From Tribonema minus (Eukaryota; Sar; Xanthophyceae; Tribonematales; Tribonemataceae): 64,000 nt of DNA. Numbering within the stretch: position 1 is the stretch's first letter; every line of letters starts with the position of its first letter. Location of the stretch: assembly GCA_017506865.1 (NCBI GenBank), contig JAFCMP010000112.1:1488001-1552000 (forward strand). The letters are read 5' to 3'. Position numbers and translations under genes: made by a program. The notes beneath the pieces are model-generated. The model searched no databases and had not been told where the DNA came from. It was given only the letters and a program-made list of their open reading frames with translations. Shown piece by piece: positions 1 to 8,572 of this stretch.

Positions 1-1597
1 ACACTGTAGCGATCTCTTCGGGTGTAGAGAAGACTGCAATGGTGCACGAGTCCTTGCCAGGGTATGTCCGATTGCCACGGTATACACGCTGAATAAATGT
101 CGCATGGTTTCCGATGCCCATAATTGCGATGCCGTTGATGCACGGGCAATCGAATGAGTCGTTGAGCGTCTGAACAGACACAATGCCGCGGTATTCGCTT
201 ACTGGTCCCCCCTCAATCCACCGGATGATCTCGGCGCGCCTTGAATGTGGTGTGGTGCCGATGATGAGCTCGAATTTGGCAGTGAACGAAAGACGCTTGA
301 GTTCCTCCACTATCGCTTCCACGACGATTCTGGCTGGCTCGATGCTGTTGCAGTAGACCAGAGATCGATTGGATCCTCTCCTCACAAACACGGTAGCGGC
401 GAACTTGGCGAACGCCTTTGGGACGTCCGCAAACGGCGTGTCGTCCAGGTAAGCCGGGAAATAATAGTCTTGCGTAGTGACGAGACCACGATCCTCGGCT
501 TCCTTCAGCAGCATCGCGCAGCGGTATTCGTCGTTGCATTGGAGGTACGGGCTGATGTACGCCGATGTGCCGGACACTAGCACCACCAGCATGTTCTTCT
601 CGATGACTGGCACCACCAGCTCCTCCACACAAGGGTAATGCGCTTCATCCACAAAGAAGACGGTGTTGTCGTGATTCATGCAATCCGTCATCGCATCGAC
701 GACCGCGTTGAAGGAGGTGAACGTCGTGATGTATAGGCGGTGCTTGACCTTTTCGCCTTCATCGTAGTGGTGCTCAAACTCAACGTCTGTCTTGCCGTCC
801 ATGCTTACGAGTATCACCTCGGCGTTATCTTCAATGTACTTCTTGAAAAGTGCAAATGCTTGTGATGCAGCTGTGCGGCCTGGGCAGGCCAGGATGATGT
901 TGCGGATTGCTAGGCCATCGAAGAGCTGCTCGGCGGCGAGCATCAGGGTGAATGTCTTGCCACAGCCGGGCGGGTGACCAATGATGCAGGTCGGGACACA
1001 GTCTCCGTACGCCTTCATGACCATGTCGACAGTCTCCAGCTGATAGCCGCGGGGCTCCAGGTCGTTGATGGACTTGGTGGGAAGTTTAGCGTCTGTGGTC
1101 TCGTCCATCTCGGCTTCTCTGCTAAGGAGCTGGTGCTCTGACATGGACACGATCTTATAGTTGTACGGCCTGGCCAGTCGCCCGACCAGATCAGTAGCTG
1201 TTGAAGTGATGCACAGCAGTGACGTACCGAGCTCAACCTTCTCTCGCGCTAAGGTGATCGCTCCCATGAAAGTGGCAATAGCGTTGCAGTCGAGTGCATT
1301 GGCATAGTGTTTGACTTGAAGAAACCGGTAGAAGATGAGCCCTTGAATCATGTAGATTACGATGCCGTCGATACCAATCTCGTATCCAGGTTTCTGGCCG
1401 CCCAGAATACGCGCCTGGATGGCCTCACGGTATGTCAGATACGCTCCGGACGCCACCAGCAACTCCAGAGGAGCCTCGAAGAAGCCGTAAACCCGTTTGA
1501 TGTTTTCATTGAGCGTGTGACCTATCTTGATGTAGATGTCCTGTACACGCTGCCATGACAGCTGCGGCTTGGACCGCTTGACATTGTCGTTGGTCAT
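1..1597 (-). CDS. PD-(D/E)XK nuclease-SF2 helicase fusion (partial, runs off left edge)
   Basis: The reading frame is open from the ATG at 1597 to the window edge, so the C-terminus is missing. Residues about 30-150 look like an Mrr-type restriction endonuclease fold: Asp77 in GIDG, then Gln94-Val-Lys96 in LQVKHY, which fits the D...QxK active site. A DEAH-type SF2 helicase follows: Walker A GHPPGCGKT at about 207-215, a DEAH box in FFVDEAHYP, and a motif VI-like QRVYRGNR near the left edge. Such nuclease-helicase fusions are known in type I/III-like restriction systems and some giant viruses. Likely role is DNA processing, or attack on foreign or host DNA; this is inference. The start is the first ATG after an AT-rich gap. 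Confidence 0.75.
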   Translation of the reverse strand, partial: MTNDNVKRSKPQLSWQRVQDIYIKIGHTLNENIKRVYGFFEAPLELLVASGAYLTYREAIQARILGGQKPGYEIGIDGIVIYMIQGLIFYRFLQVKHYANALDCNAIATFMGAITLAREKVELGTSLLCITSTATDLVGRLARPYNYKIVSMSEHQLLSREAEMDETTDAKLPTKSINDLEPRGYQLETVDMVMKAYGDCVPTCIIGHPPGCGKTFTLMLAAEQLFDGLAIRNIILACPGRTAASQAFALFKKYIEDNAEVILVSMDGKTDVEFEHHYDEGEKVKHRLYITTFTSFNAVVDAMTDCMNHDNTVFFVDEAHYPCVEELVVPVIEKNMLVVLVSGTSAYISPYLQCNDEYRCAMLLKEAEDRGLVTTQDYYFPAYLDDTPFADVPKAFAKFAATVFVRRGSNRSLVYCNSIEPARIVVEAIVEELKRLSFTAKFELIIGTTPHSRRAEIIRWIEGGPVSEYRGIVSVQTLNDSFDCPCINGIAIMGIGNHATFIQRVYRGNRTYPGKDSCTIAVFSTPEEIATV

Positions 1598-1648
1598 GGT
1601 TTGGCAGGCTTTTGATGAGGGCACACCACAAATTGATTTGAGGTATAT

Positions 1649-1670
1649 ATTAAAATTAATCAATTTTAAT
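1649..1670. promoter_or_regulatory. AT-rich perfect inverted repeat between divergent genes
   Basis: ATTAAAATT and AATTTTAAT are separated by 4 bp in the gap between the divergent helicase and coiled-coil genes. It could be a shared promoter element or a transcript-end hairpin. A TATAAAT follows at about 1720, just upstream of the start at 1738. Confidence 0.4.
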
Positions 1671-1737
1671 CGCAAAATATATGTATGCTAGCTGAGCGCA
1701 ATTTTTTTTCTTGCATGTGTTATAAATCGGGTAAGGT

Positions 1738-2853
1738 ATGTACCGTCGCAGGCCTCAGTCGCGTCACGCGCGTCGCGTTTCGAGCACTCCAATGCAGCAC
1801 TCGTTTGTGCCCGGTGCAGCGCAGAATGTCTCACGCGATGTGACTGCGGCACCTGAAGTTGTCGACGACGCCTCAATCAGCGATCGCCTTGTTGACCTTG
1901 AAACTGCTGTTAGTGGGTTCGATTTCCGTTTTTCAGCATTTGAGCAGAATATCTCAAATTTGAGCGCATCCATATCGTCGCTGCATGGCCTCAAAGAGGA
2001 TGTCGAAATTGTAGTGAAACAGGTGCACGATCTCGAAACGCGTACCCTATTTGCCTCCAAGACACCTGAGGCGACACCGGATGATGTTCAAACACGCATC
2101 GCGGAGCTGGCGTCTGTACAGAGCAGCATCACCGCCAAGGTCGAAGAGCTGGTGAACGCGCCTTCCGTGGCACAGTTGATTGGCGAACAGCTCGCCACAA
2201 TCAAGGGCGAGGTCTCTTCGCTCCGTGAAAAGTGCGATGCGAGTAGCAATATGGAGGCTCTCAAGGCTCAAATTGCAGTGCTGCAAACTTCTCTTTCGGA
2301 GATTGCCAAAACAGCGGCAGCGAGTAACACCGAAAAAGAAATTGTAGTGCTTCATGAAAACGTGCAATTTCTGGATGACGAGATGACCACGATGAAGGCT
2401 GCGTTTGCCAAGCTGCATTCAAACTGCGAGAAGAGAGCGGACAGCTCAGACCTAGATGCACTCAAGCGTCAAATCACAAAGGTGCAGACTTCTATCGGTG
2501 AAATGATTATGGCGAAAAAATCCGCGCCTGCGCCTAATGCCGATGAGCGCTTCGCTGAGTTGGAGTCGAAAATGACCGAGATTATGACAAGCATCCAGGA
2601 GCAGCAGGCGGAGCAGCAGGAGTACGCCAAGGGCATGACGACGGACATCAGGACAGGCTTGGACGCGCTCCAAGAGAAGCTCTACACTTCGGTCATCGGT
2701 GATTTGAAGGAGATGCTCGCCGGCCTGCAAATCGATCAACTGAAGGCCGACATGAGCGCTCTAAAGGAGGACGTGCAAGCGACAGCGACTAAAAAGAAGC
2801 CAGGCCCAAAGAAGCGCGGTACACAGAGTGTTATTGAAGTGGAGAAGAGCTGA
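1738..2853 (+). CDS. Coiled-coil protein with basic tail
   Basis: This 371-residue protein has an Arg-rich N-terminus (MYRRRPQSRHARR), a long region of heptad-like Leu/Ile/Glu/Lys repeats from about 45 to 350, and a Lys-rich end (KKKPGPKKRG) before an acidic tail. The basic ends suggest nucleic-acid contact, and the middle should form an extended rod. No enzyme motif is visible. It is divergent from the helicase gene at 1-1597 and convergent with the gene ending at 2856. A TATAAAT sequence about 20 bases upstream supports the start. A structural or DNA-binding virion role is a guess. Confidence 0.65.
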   Translation: MYRRRPQSRHARRVSSTPMQHSFVPGAAQNVSRDVTAAPEVVDDASISDRLVDLETAVSGFDFRFSAFEQNISNLSASISSLHGLKEDVEIVVKQVHDLETRTLFASKTPEATPDDVQTRIAELASVQSSITAKVEELVNAPSVAQLIGEQLATIKGEVSSLREKCDASSNMEALKAQIAVLQTSLSEIAKTAAASNTEKEIVVLHENVQFLDDEMTTMKAAFAKLHSNCEKRADSSDLDALKRQITKVQTSIGEMIMAKKSAPAPNADERFAELESKMTEIMTSIQEQQAEQQEYAKGMTTDIRTGLDALQEKLYTSVIGDLKEMLAGLQIDQLKADMSALKEDVQATATKKKPGPKKRGTQSVIEVEKS

Positions 2854-2855
2854 AC

Positions 2856-3449
2856 CTAAGTGAAGTTCAAGGTGAATTGGCCTGTGTGGATGACCGCCAG
2901 GGGTTTCACAATGTCTGTTCGAGATTTGGTACGTGTTTTTTTGGTCTTTGACAGCTTCCTCCCCTTCATCTCAGCTTCACATGCTTTCATGTGTGCCGTG
3001 ATGGCTTCCATGTTACTTAATAAAACATCGTTAAGCCCGCATCGGTGATACCACTGAAAGAAAACGACCTGTCCGATGGTAGTCGATATTTCGGTATCAC
3101 AAGCTCTGATCTTGATTGCGTGTCTTCTCTTGAAGGCGTCAAAGTAGTTTTTGCCAACCGCTGACAGCATCCGCCTGTACGCGGTCCACATGTCAACAGG
3201 GACACCATCGCCGCCCGGTATCATGACGCTATTTTCTCTAGAGTACTTGGTGACCATATGGTCTACGATGCGAAGCGGCGGGGCTTCGCTCTTGGCAGGC
3301 GTCAGCGACTTCAGAAGTGCCTGCGCCCGCTCGGGATCCTGGTTGAACCATAAAACCCTAGGTGACAAAACGTTTTTTTGGAAGCTGTCCAGAGTCGTGA
3401 TGAGCACAACTCGATTATTGGTAGCGGCATCAGCTATTTCTGATGCCAT
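2856..3449 (-). CDS. Hypothetical protein
   Basis: This 197-residue protein is not recognised. It has no membrane segment or signal peptide. The C-terminal part has a Lys/Arg-rich stretch (SKTKKTRTKSRT, about residues 165-176) that could be a nuclear-localisation or nucleic-acid-binding region. It starts at ATG 3449, next to a very AT-rich gap of about 130 bases shared with the divergent D5-like gene, and ends 2 bases from the stop of the coiled-coil gene. Confidence 0.55.
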   Translation of the reverse strand: MASEIADAATNNRVVLITTLDSFQKNVLSPRVLWFNQDPERAQALLKSLTPAKSEAPPLRIVDHMVTKYSRENSVMIPGGDGVPVDMWTAYRRMLSAVGKNYFDAFKRRHAIKIRACDTEISTTIGQVVFFQWYHRCGLNDVLLSNMEAITAHMKACEAEMKGRKLSKTKKTRTKSRTDIVKPLAVIHTGQFTLNFT

Positions 3450-3533
3450 GGTGCATGTGTGTGTGAGGTGATGTGCGGTAAGTGCGGTATTAATTTAATA
3501 AAATTAATTCAACAAAATATTTAAAAAAAACAA

Positions 3534-3544
3534 AAATAAATATT
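3534..3544 (+). promoter_or_regulatory. Candidate promoter of D5-like gene
   Basis: AAATAAATATT lies 40-50 bases upstream of ATG 3585. Similar TATTTATT-type sequences lie upstream of PCNA, the macrodomain gene and the gene at 59878, suggesting one promoter class. Function is inferred from position only. Confidence 0.3.
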
Positions 3545-3584
3545 GTCTGTGTCATACCTCATCCATTGTCACTTACAGGCCACA

Positions 3585-5567
3585 ATGGAGTACTTTGATT
3601 CGGCAGAGGCTGATGATGGCGATGAGGACATGGCCATGCCTGTCCAAGACCTCTCAGGACAAATTGCGGCCATGGAGCAGACATGGATCTGTAACGTCAC
3701 TTCTGATCCGATCAGCATGCTTCAGCGTATCTACGATTGGGGCACTGGCGGGTACGACGTGGAGTCGGCCACCAGAACTTACGAAGAAGCGGCGCAGCAG
3801 GTCACACAGCTATACGCCATGGTGCAGCTGCACGAGGATGTACAACTGAAGCCCAGAGTCACCAGGCTCATTCGCTCCGTCCAAGAGTCATATCATACGC
3901 TCATCGGTGTGTCGGGCTGGTGCAACATAGAGCAGATGCCCTCCATGGCCGCGGACGACATGATCATCAGGTTCACTTCCAACGGCATCGAGAAAGATTC
4001 TGACGTGCAGCTCGTCTACCGCTTCATCCTTTCCTGGTGCAATAAATTCCAGTTCAGACACAAGTGTGACGTTGTGTACAAGGAGATCATCATCAACGGC
4101 AGGAGGACCAGAGCGTGGGTGCCTGCATCCAAATTTCTAGGCACCACCGAAACCCCTAGGATGAAGGACCTCATCAGCTTCATCTGCACGAAGAAGCGCA
4201 ATGACGAGATGCACAATAAATTGATAAACGTGCCTGCTTCCAAGCTGACGGAGAAGCTCGAAATGTGCAGAGAGACAGAATTTCCAATGCTGAAGACGAC
4301 GCGTGCCTGGATCAGCTTCAAGGACGGCATCTACAATGCCTACAACGACATCTTCCTCACGTACGACGACCCGGAGATCCAGTTCCCAGTGGATATGGCA
4401 GTGTGCACGTACAAGCCCATCAACTTCGCCCCGGCGTACATCCGACCTCCCGGTGGCATCATCCCCAAAGGTGTCCCGCTTCACCCCATGTGCCTGAGCA
4501 CGCCGATGTTCGACGCCATCATGAACGACCAAGAGCTGTGCGGCATAACCAAGTTCTGGCTGATGGCGATGCTTGGTCGGTGTCTCTTCTGGAGCGACGT
4601 GCTCGACAGCTGGCAGGTTGTCCTCTACATCAAGGGCATCGCCGGCACGGGCAAGTCAACATTGGTGAACCTCATCTCCCAGATCTACGAGAACGACGAC
4701 GTCTTTGTCATTCCAAACAACACGGAGGGCACATTCGGGCTTCAAGGATTGACTCCACGAAAGCTGCTATGGGTGGTGCCGGAGACCAAGGAAGACTTCA
4801 ACCTTGACCAGGCCCAATTTCAATCTCTCGTGTCGCACGAGAAACTGGCGCTACCGCGGAAACACCAGGGGCAGTTCGAGGGTTACATCATGGCGCAAGG
4901 AATGATGGCGGGAAATTTAACGCCCCAGAGGTGGAACGACAACGCGGCGTCCATTCAGCGGCGAATCTTCATGATCAACTTCAGCAAGCAGTTGGGTAAG
5001 ACCAAAACGGATCTGCTTCAATGCATGCAAGCCGAGGAGCTGCCGGCGATCATCCGCAAGATCGTGAACTGCTACCTTCGCGCTGTTGACATCGTCGGCG
5101 ACCAGGATATTTGGAAATGCGGCCTGCTGAGCAAGCACATCATGGATCAGCACACCACGCTCGGCGAGAGCGCCAATCCTCTGAAGCGCTTCTTCAAGAT
5201 CTCAGGAATTCTCGATAAGAAGCTGCACACGATTGGGGCGACTGAATTCAACTGGTGCCCGCTCAGTGTGTTCTGGGATCGGTACAAGAATTGGAGGAAG
5301 GAGTCTGATGACGGCAAGTCAAGTGCTTGCAACGCGGACGTCTACACCGCCATCTTCGCGGACGAGGGAGTTAGCGTCGAGGATGCGCGCTTCAAGTGGG
5401 GGACAGAGGAGTTCAAGGACGGCAAGGTCGTCATTGGAGTCGTGCCTCATGATGGCAAGTCGAACATGGTGGTGGTAGAGGGGGAAGACAACCCTTTCAT
5501 CCAACCGCGTACCGACGACACAGATCCGCTCAAGATCACACAAGCCATGTACGACCGCAGGACCTAA
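3585..5567 (+). CDS. D5-like helicase-primase
   Basis: This is a SF3 helicase of the poxvirus D5 type, the NCLDV replication helicase. Walker A GIAGTGKST lies at about 351-359, a Walker B-like LLWVVPE near 393, and the arginine-finger region IQRRIFMINF near 459. The first about 300 residues resemble the D5 N-terminal region, with no clear AEP primase motif. The length of 660 residues is close to the shorter phycodnavirus type rather than the longer poxvirus type. ATG 3585 is chosen: it is the first in-frame ATG, about 45 bases after an AAATAAATATT element. The acidic N-terminus (EADDGDEDM) is a minor oddity. Confidence 0.88.
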   Translation: MEYFDSAEADDGDEDMAMPVQDLSGQIAAMEQTWICNVTSDPISMLQRIYDWGTGGYDVESATRTYEEAAQQVTQLYAMVQLHEDVQLKPRVTRLIRSVQESYHTLIGVSGWCNIEQMPSMAADDMIIRFTSNGIEKDSDVQLVYRFILSWCNKFQFRHKCDVVYKEIIINGRRTRAWVPASKFLGTTETPRMKDLISFICTKKRNDEMHNKLINVPASKLTEKLEMCRETEFPMLKTTRAWISFKDGIYNAYNDIFLTYDDPEIQFPVDMAVCTYKPINFAPAYIRPPGGIIPKGVPLHPMCLSTPMFDAIMNDQELCGITKFWLMAMLGRCLFWSDVLDSWQVVLYIKGIAGTGKSTLVNLISQIYENDDVFVIPNNTEGTFGLQGLTPRKLLWVVPETKEDFNLDQAQFQSLVSHEKLALPRKHQGQFEGYIMAQGMMAGNLTPQRWNDNAASIQRRIFMINFSKQLGKTKTDLLQCMQAEELPAIIRKIVNCYLRAVDIVGDQDIWKCGLLSKHIMDQHTTLGESANPLKRFFKISGILDKKLHTIGATEFNWCPLSVFWDRYKNWRKESDDGKSSACNADVYTAIFADEGVSVEDARFKWGTEEFKDGKVVIGVVPHDGKSNMVVVEGEDNPFIQPRTDDTDPLKITQAMYDRRT

Positions 5568-5657
5568 TAAATTGATTTTCTAATTAATCGTGTTCACCTG
5601 TGTGCATGTTGCACTGCTGTGAAAAAAAATGTGTCATCATTGGTAATTACGTACACC

Positions 5658-5963
5658 ATGGTCATCACTGCATCGGAGGCGCGCGAGCTACGAGTGTGCC
5701 AGGACTCTCCCGAAACGCTCGCCATAGGTAAAATGAGTGAAATGGTCGACAAGTGGGTGCGATCGTGCTCTGAACACGGCCTCAAAAGCTGTCGAGTTGT
5801 TATACCTTCATGGCTGATAGGCATACCAGTGTACGACGCCAAAGTTGTGTGCCAGGGCGTAATGAGCGTGTTTGAGGAAAATGGTTTCAAGATCGACAGC
5901 ATCCCGTCAGATGACCTGGTCGGCTTCAACCTTAGCTGGGCTAAGACTGGAGGTGACTCATGA
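5658..5963 (+). CDS. Small conserved-looking protein
   Basis: This is a 101-residue protein of alpha/beta appearance. A central segment (VVIPSWLIGIPVYDAKVVCQGVM) reads like the small viral proteins in which a Pro-Leu-hydrophobic-Tyr motif precedes an amphipathic helix and a C-terminal strand. No enzyme motif is seen. ATG 5658 is chosen over an upstream GTG at 5619. It stands alone between the D5-like gene and a membrane-protein gene on the same strand. Confidence 0.55.
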   Translation: MVITASEARELRVCQDSPETLAIGKMSEMVDKWVRSCSEHGLKSCRVVIPSWLIGIPVYDAKVVCQGVMSVFEENGFKIDSIPSDDLVGFNLSWAKTGGDS

Positions 5964-6076
5964 GTAGTGTTCATAGAGTCCAGGAATGCTCATGTAGAAT
6001 CAAAGTTGCAGCTCAAAAAAAGCAAATCAGAGAAAAAAATCTATTTTAAAGGTAATCAAGTGAGTTGCACAAAGAC

Positions 6077-7243
6077 ATGAAGTTGTCTCAGGAGCAAAAG
6101 AAGAATATAGCTGTTGCATCGGTCATTGGGATTCTTATCACTGTAGTGATTGTGACATCTGTAGGGTGGGGTAAGTGTAAGAGCAAAATGCACGCCATGC
6201 TGAAGAAGACTGGCATCAAGAAGTCGCTGGGCTCATGGTTCGACACATACGCCCGTTCTGCGAGGAGAGTGATTGCGGCCGCGCGTAGCGCATCCAACAC
6301 GACTCCCACTGGCTCGGCACTTCTGAACAGCGCCTACCCGGAGTGGAGCAAGGCCATGCAACAGAGCGTGTCTCAGGCTGCAGTGGCAGCGGACGGCGCG
6401 AAGGCACTGGGCAAGGCTCCTGTGGCTCCTGGCTACATGCCTCTCGGTGCCCAGGCTCCGCTGCTGAGCGATGCGTACGGCTATACCAACCCTATCGCCA
6501 CAACTGAGGATCCCAACATGCTCATGAGCCAGGCTGACAAGTCCGCTGGTCAGGCTGCGTCCGCCGAGTACAACGCCGCCGCCAAGGCGATCACATTCAG
6601 TGCGCCCAACGGCACCGCCGGCGACGGCACTGACAAGGTCGGAGTCCCCGGCACCGACCTCAAGGCTGCTTACGGCGACAATATGAAGACCATGGACATG
6701 GACAAGGCCATGAATGACGCGAATGCCGCAATGGACAATGATCCCATCAAGCAGCCCCCACTGTATGACGGGCCTTATGACGATGATGCCGTCAGCCTCA
6801 CCAGCGCTTACGGAAACGCATTCGGCGACGGGTCGCAGGCGCCCAAGCTGACGCCTCAGGGTGTGATGGACGCCGCCACGTACCAGCCGGGCGGCTTTGA
6901 CAACATCGGCAGGTCTCGCGTCAGCGGCAACCCGCTGCTGCAGGGGCTCGCTGGCCCTCCTGGCACCTACATCGGCGGCGCACCTACTGGCCTTGCCGGC
7001 CCTCCTGGCACCTACATTGGTGGTGCCCACCTGGGCACACAGAGGCGTTCTTCAGACGATGATTATGCGTTGGGTACCAAGCGCCGAGGTGAGCAGGATG
7101 TCGCCGGAGTGCAGTTCACTAGTGCTATCAACGGGCACATCGGTGCGGTCCCTCAGCGTCAGGGCGCGACCATGGACATGAGCGCCATTATTGGGCACAT
7201 AGGCGCGGTACCGCAGCGCCAGGGCGCACCGATTGAGTGGTGA
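6077..7243 (+). CDS. N-terminally anchored repeat protein
   Basis: This 388-residue protein has one hydrophobic segment at about residues 10-30 (IAVASVIGILITVVIVTSVGW), then a basic stretch, then an Ala/Gly/Pro/Asp-rich low-complexity body. Near the C-terminus two short tandem repeats appear: GLAGPPGTYIGGA twice and GHIGAVPQRQGA twice. Codon choice is GC-rich, like the large protein at 15138, which would fit an abundant virion protein. Likely a virion membrane protein with an exposed tail; this is inference. ATG 6077 places the membrane segment at the N-terminus. Confidence 0.65.
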   Translation: MKLSQEQKKNIAVASVIGILITVVIVTSVGWGKCKSKMHAMLKKTGIKKSLGSWFDTYARSARRVIAAARSASNTTPTGSALLNSAYPEWSKAMQQSVSQAAVAADGAKALGKAPVAPGYMPLGAQAPLLSDAYGYTNPIATTEDPNMLMSQADKSAGQAASAEYNAAAKAITFSAPNGTAGDGTDKVGVPGTDLKAAYGDNMKTMDMDKAMNDANAAMDNDPIKQPPLYDGPYDDDAVSLTSAYGNAFGDGSQAPKLTPQGVMDAATYQPGGFDNIGRSRVSGNPLLQGLAGPPGTYIGGAPTGLAGPPGTYIGGAHLGTQRRSSDDDYALGTKRRGEQDVAGVQFTSAINGHIGAVPQRQGATMDMSAIIGHIGAVPQRQGAPIEW

Positions 7244-7250
7244 AAAAATA

Positions 7251-7293
7251 AAATGAATTAATTATTATTGATTGAAATAATTATATTTCATTT
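7251..7293. terminator. AT-rich imperfect hairpin downstream of membrane-protein gene
   Basis: AAATGAATTAATTATT and AATAATTATATTTCATTT form an imperfect inverted repeat just after the stop at 7243. Hairpins at transcript ends direct 3' end formation in some giant viruses. The same gap must also hold the promoter of the gene at 7333. Confidence 0.35.
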
Positions 7294-7332
7294 AATCAGG
7301 GTCTGCCACATACATTCACAATCCACGTCACC

Positions 7333-8193
7333 ATGACGGCAGCCAAGGTACCGAAGCCCAGGAAAACACGCACACGCCCTCTATCTCCGAAAAAAAGCAT
7401 GCCGTCGATAATTCCGATAGCAGACATACCTCTCGTTCCGGTAGGGTGCTCTGTCGGATTCAGCGGCATGAACGCAGATATGGTGAAGAAATGTGGCGAA
7501 GCTAAAAGAGCAGAAAAAACGGTCTGCTGGAATGATTGTCACGAGTTCGACTGGGAGCCGTGTAGAATTCCTCTACTGTACAACAAGCAACTGGGGATGT
7601 GCTATTCGCAGGGCAACTTCTGCAGCTTTTCCTGCGCCAAGACGTACTGCATGCACAACCGCCTATCAAAGGGCGGAGGCGTGACGTACATTGCGCTCGA
7701 GGCAAACAGGAGCAGGAGGAGGTACATGGGGACGCAAAAGGGGGTTAATGATGTGATTTATGTAAAGAGTGTTCCTGTGCGGGAACGTTTGAAGATGTTT
7801 GGAGGGTCCATGTCCATAGACGAATTCCGAAAGGGTTCACTCCGGTTCGACGGGACACTGATCGGCGGCGAAAACTCTGACATACTTGAAGACCTGATGC
7901 GAGGGAGGACAACCCGAGCGGACCTTGCGCCGCCCGTCTTTGTAGACGAAAACGCAGTCCAGACGCTGCGGTGCATATGCGCGCCAGGAAGCGGCGTACC
8001 GAAACCTTTGCAAGATGACTCGCTGAGCACGTTCGGCGTTCTCAGTCGCAGGTCATCAAACAAGTGCAGAGTTAGAAATTTGTGCACGAACGAAAGCATT
8101 CGACAGCGAATGCAGCAGACCTCTACAAGACCGCCGACCGAAGGGAACTTATTCACCTCAATGGGGATCATAGTAGAGAGCAAGGGTGACTAA
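7333..8193 (+). CDS. VLTF-2 (A1L)-like late transcription factor with FCS zinc finger
   Basis: The 286-residue protein carries an MYM/FCS-type zinc finger at about 65-106: Cys65-x3-Cys69-His70, then Cys97-x3-Cys101 in the stretch NFCSFSCAKTY. This pattern is the signature of the poxvirus A1L/VLTF-2 family of late transcription factors shared by NCLDVs. The N-terminus is basic (KPRKTRTRPLSPKK). It probably acts in late viral transcription. ATG 7333 lies about 50 bases after an AT-rich block. Confidence 0.7.
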   Translation: MTAAKVPKPRKTRTRPLSPKKSMPSIIPIADIPLVPVGCSVGFSGMNADMVKKCGEAKRAEKTVCWNDCHEFDWEPCRIPLLYNKQLGMCYSQGNFCSFSCAKTYCMHNRLSKGGGVTYIALEANRSRRRYMGTQKGVNDVIYVKSVPVRERLKMFGGSMSIDEFRKGSLRFDGTLIGGENSDILEDLMRGRTTRADLAPPVFVDENAVQTLRCICAPGSGVPKPLQDDSLSTFGVLSRRSSNKCRVRNLCTNESIRQRMQQTSTRPPTEGNLFTSMGIIVESKGD

Positions 8194-8202
8194 TGCACAG
8201 AT

Positions 8203-8481
8203 TTATTCTTTGTTCTTTCTCTTGGCGCATGCGCCCGTCATGTTGGTGCTTTGCATCAAATAGTCCAAACTGAACTGCCCCGCTGTCTCCCCTGTCCAAA
8301 GCGTCCTATTGGGGTCCATGTCGCTGTAACCGCGTAGTTGAGTGAATATGTACCTGACGTCTCCTACAGTCAACGATCCAATTCTCGAGCTTGTCGCGCC
8401 TTTCGATAAGGGCTTGATCTTGTCGAATCGGTAAGGCACATCATCGAAAGGGTTCAGCGATGGCGCCTGCCTGTCGCTCAT
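8203..8481 (-). CDS. Hypothetical protein
   Basis: A 92-residue soluble protein with no recognised motif and a basic C-terminal end (CAKRKNKE). It is convergent with the VLTF-2-like gene (9 bases apart) and divergent from the BTB/BACK-like gene across an AT-rich gap of about 90 bases. Confidence 0.5.
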   Translation of the reverse strand: MSDRQAPSLNPFDDVPYRFDKIKPLSKGATSSRIGSLTVGDVRYIFTQLRGYSDMDPNRTLWTGETAGQFSLDYLMQSTNMTGACAKRKNKE

Positions 8482-8572
8482 TCTGTTTTCATCATGGATA
8501 ATATAATATTTTTATAAGATATGACACGAATTTTTTCACTACAAATTTTTTGTGCGTCCATATACAAACAGC

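Noticed and set aside
3540-3584. Possible 3' splice site (CTTACAG) before the D5-like start
   Set aside because: No matching upstream exon or donor site; the downstream frame needs no splicing.
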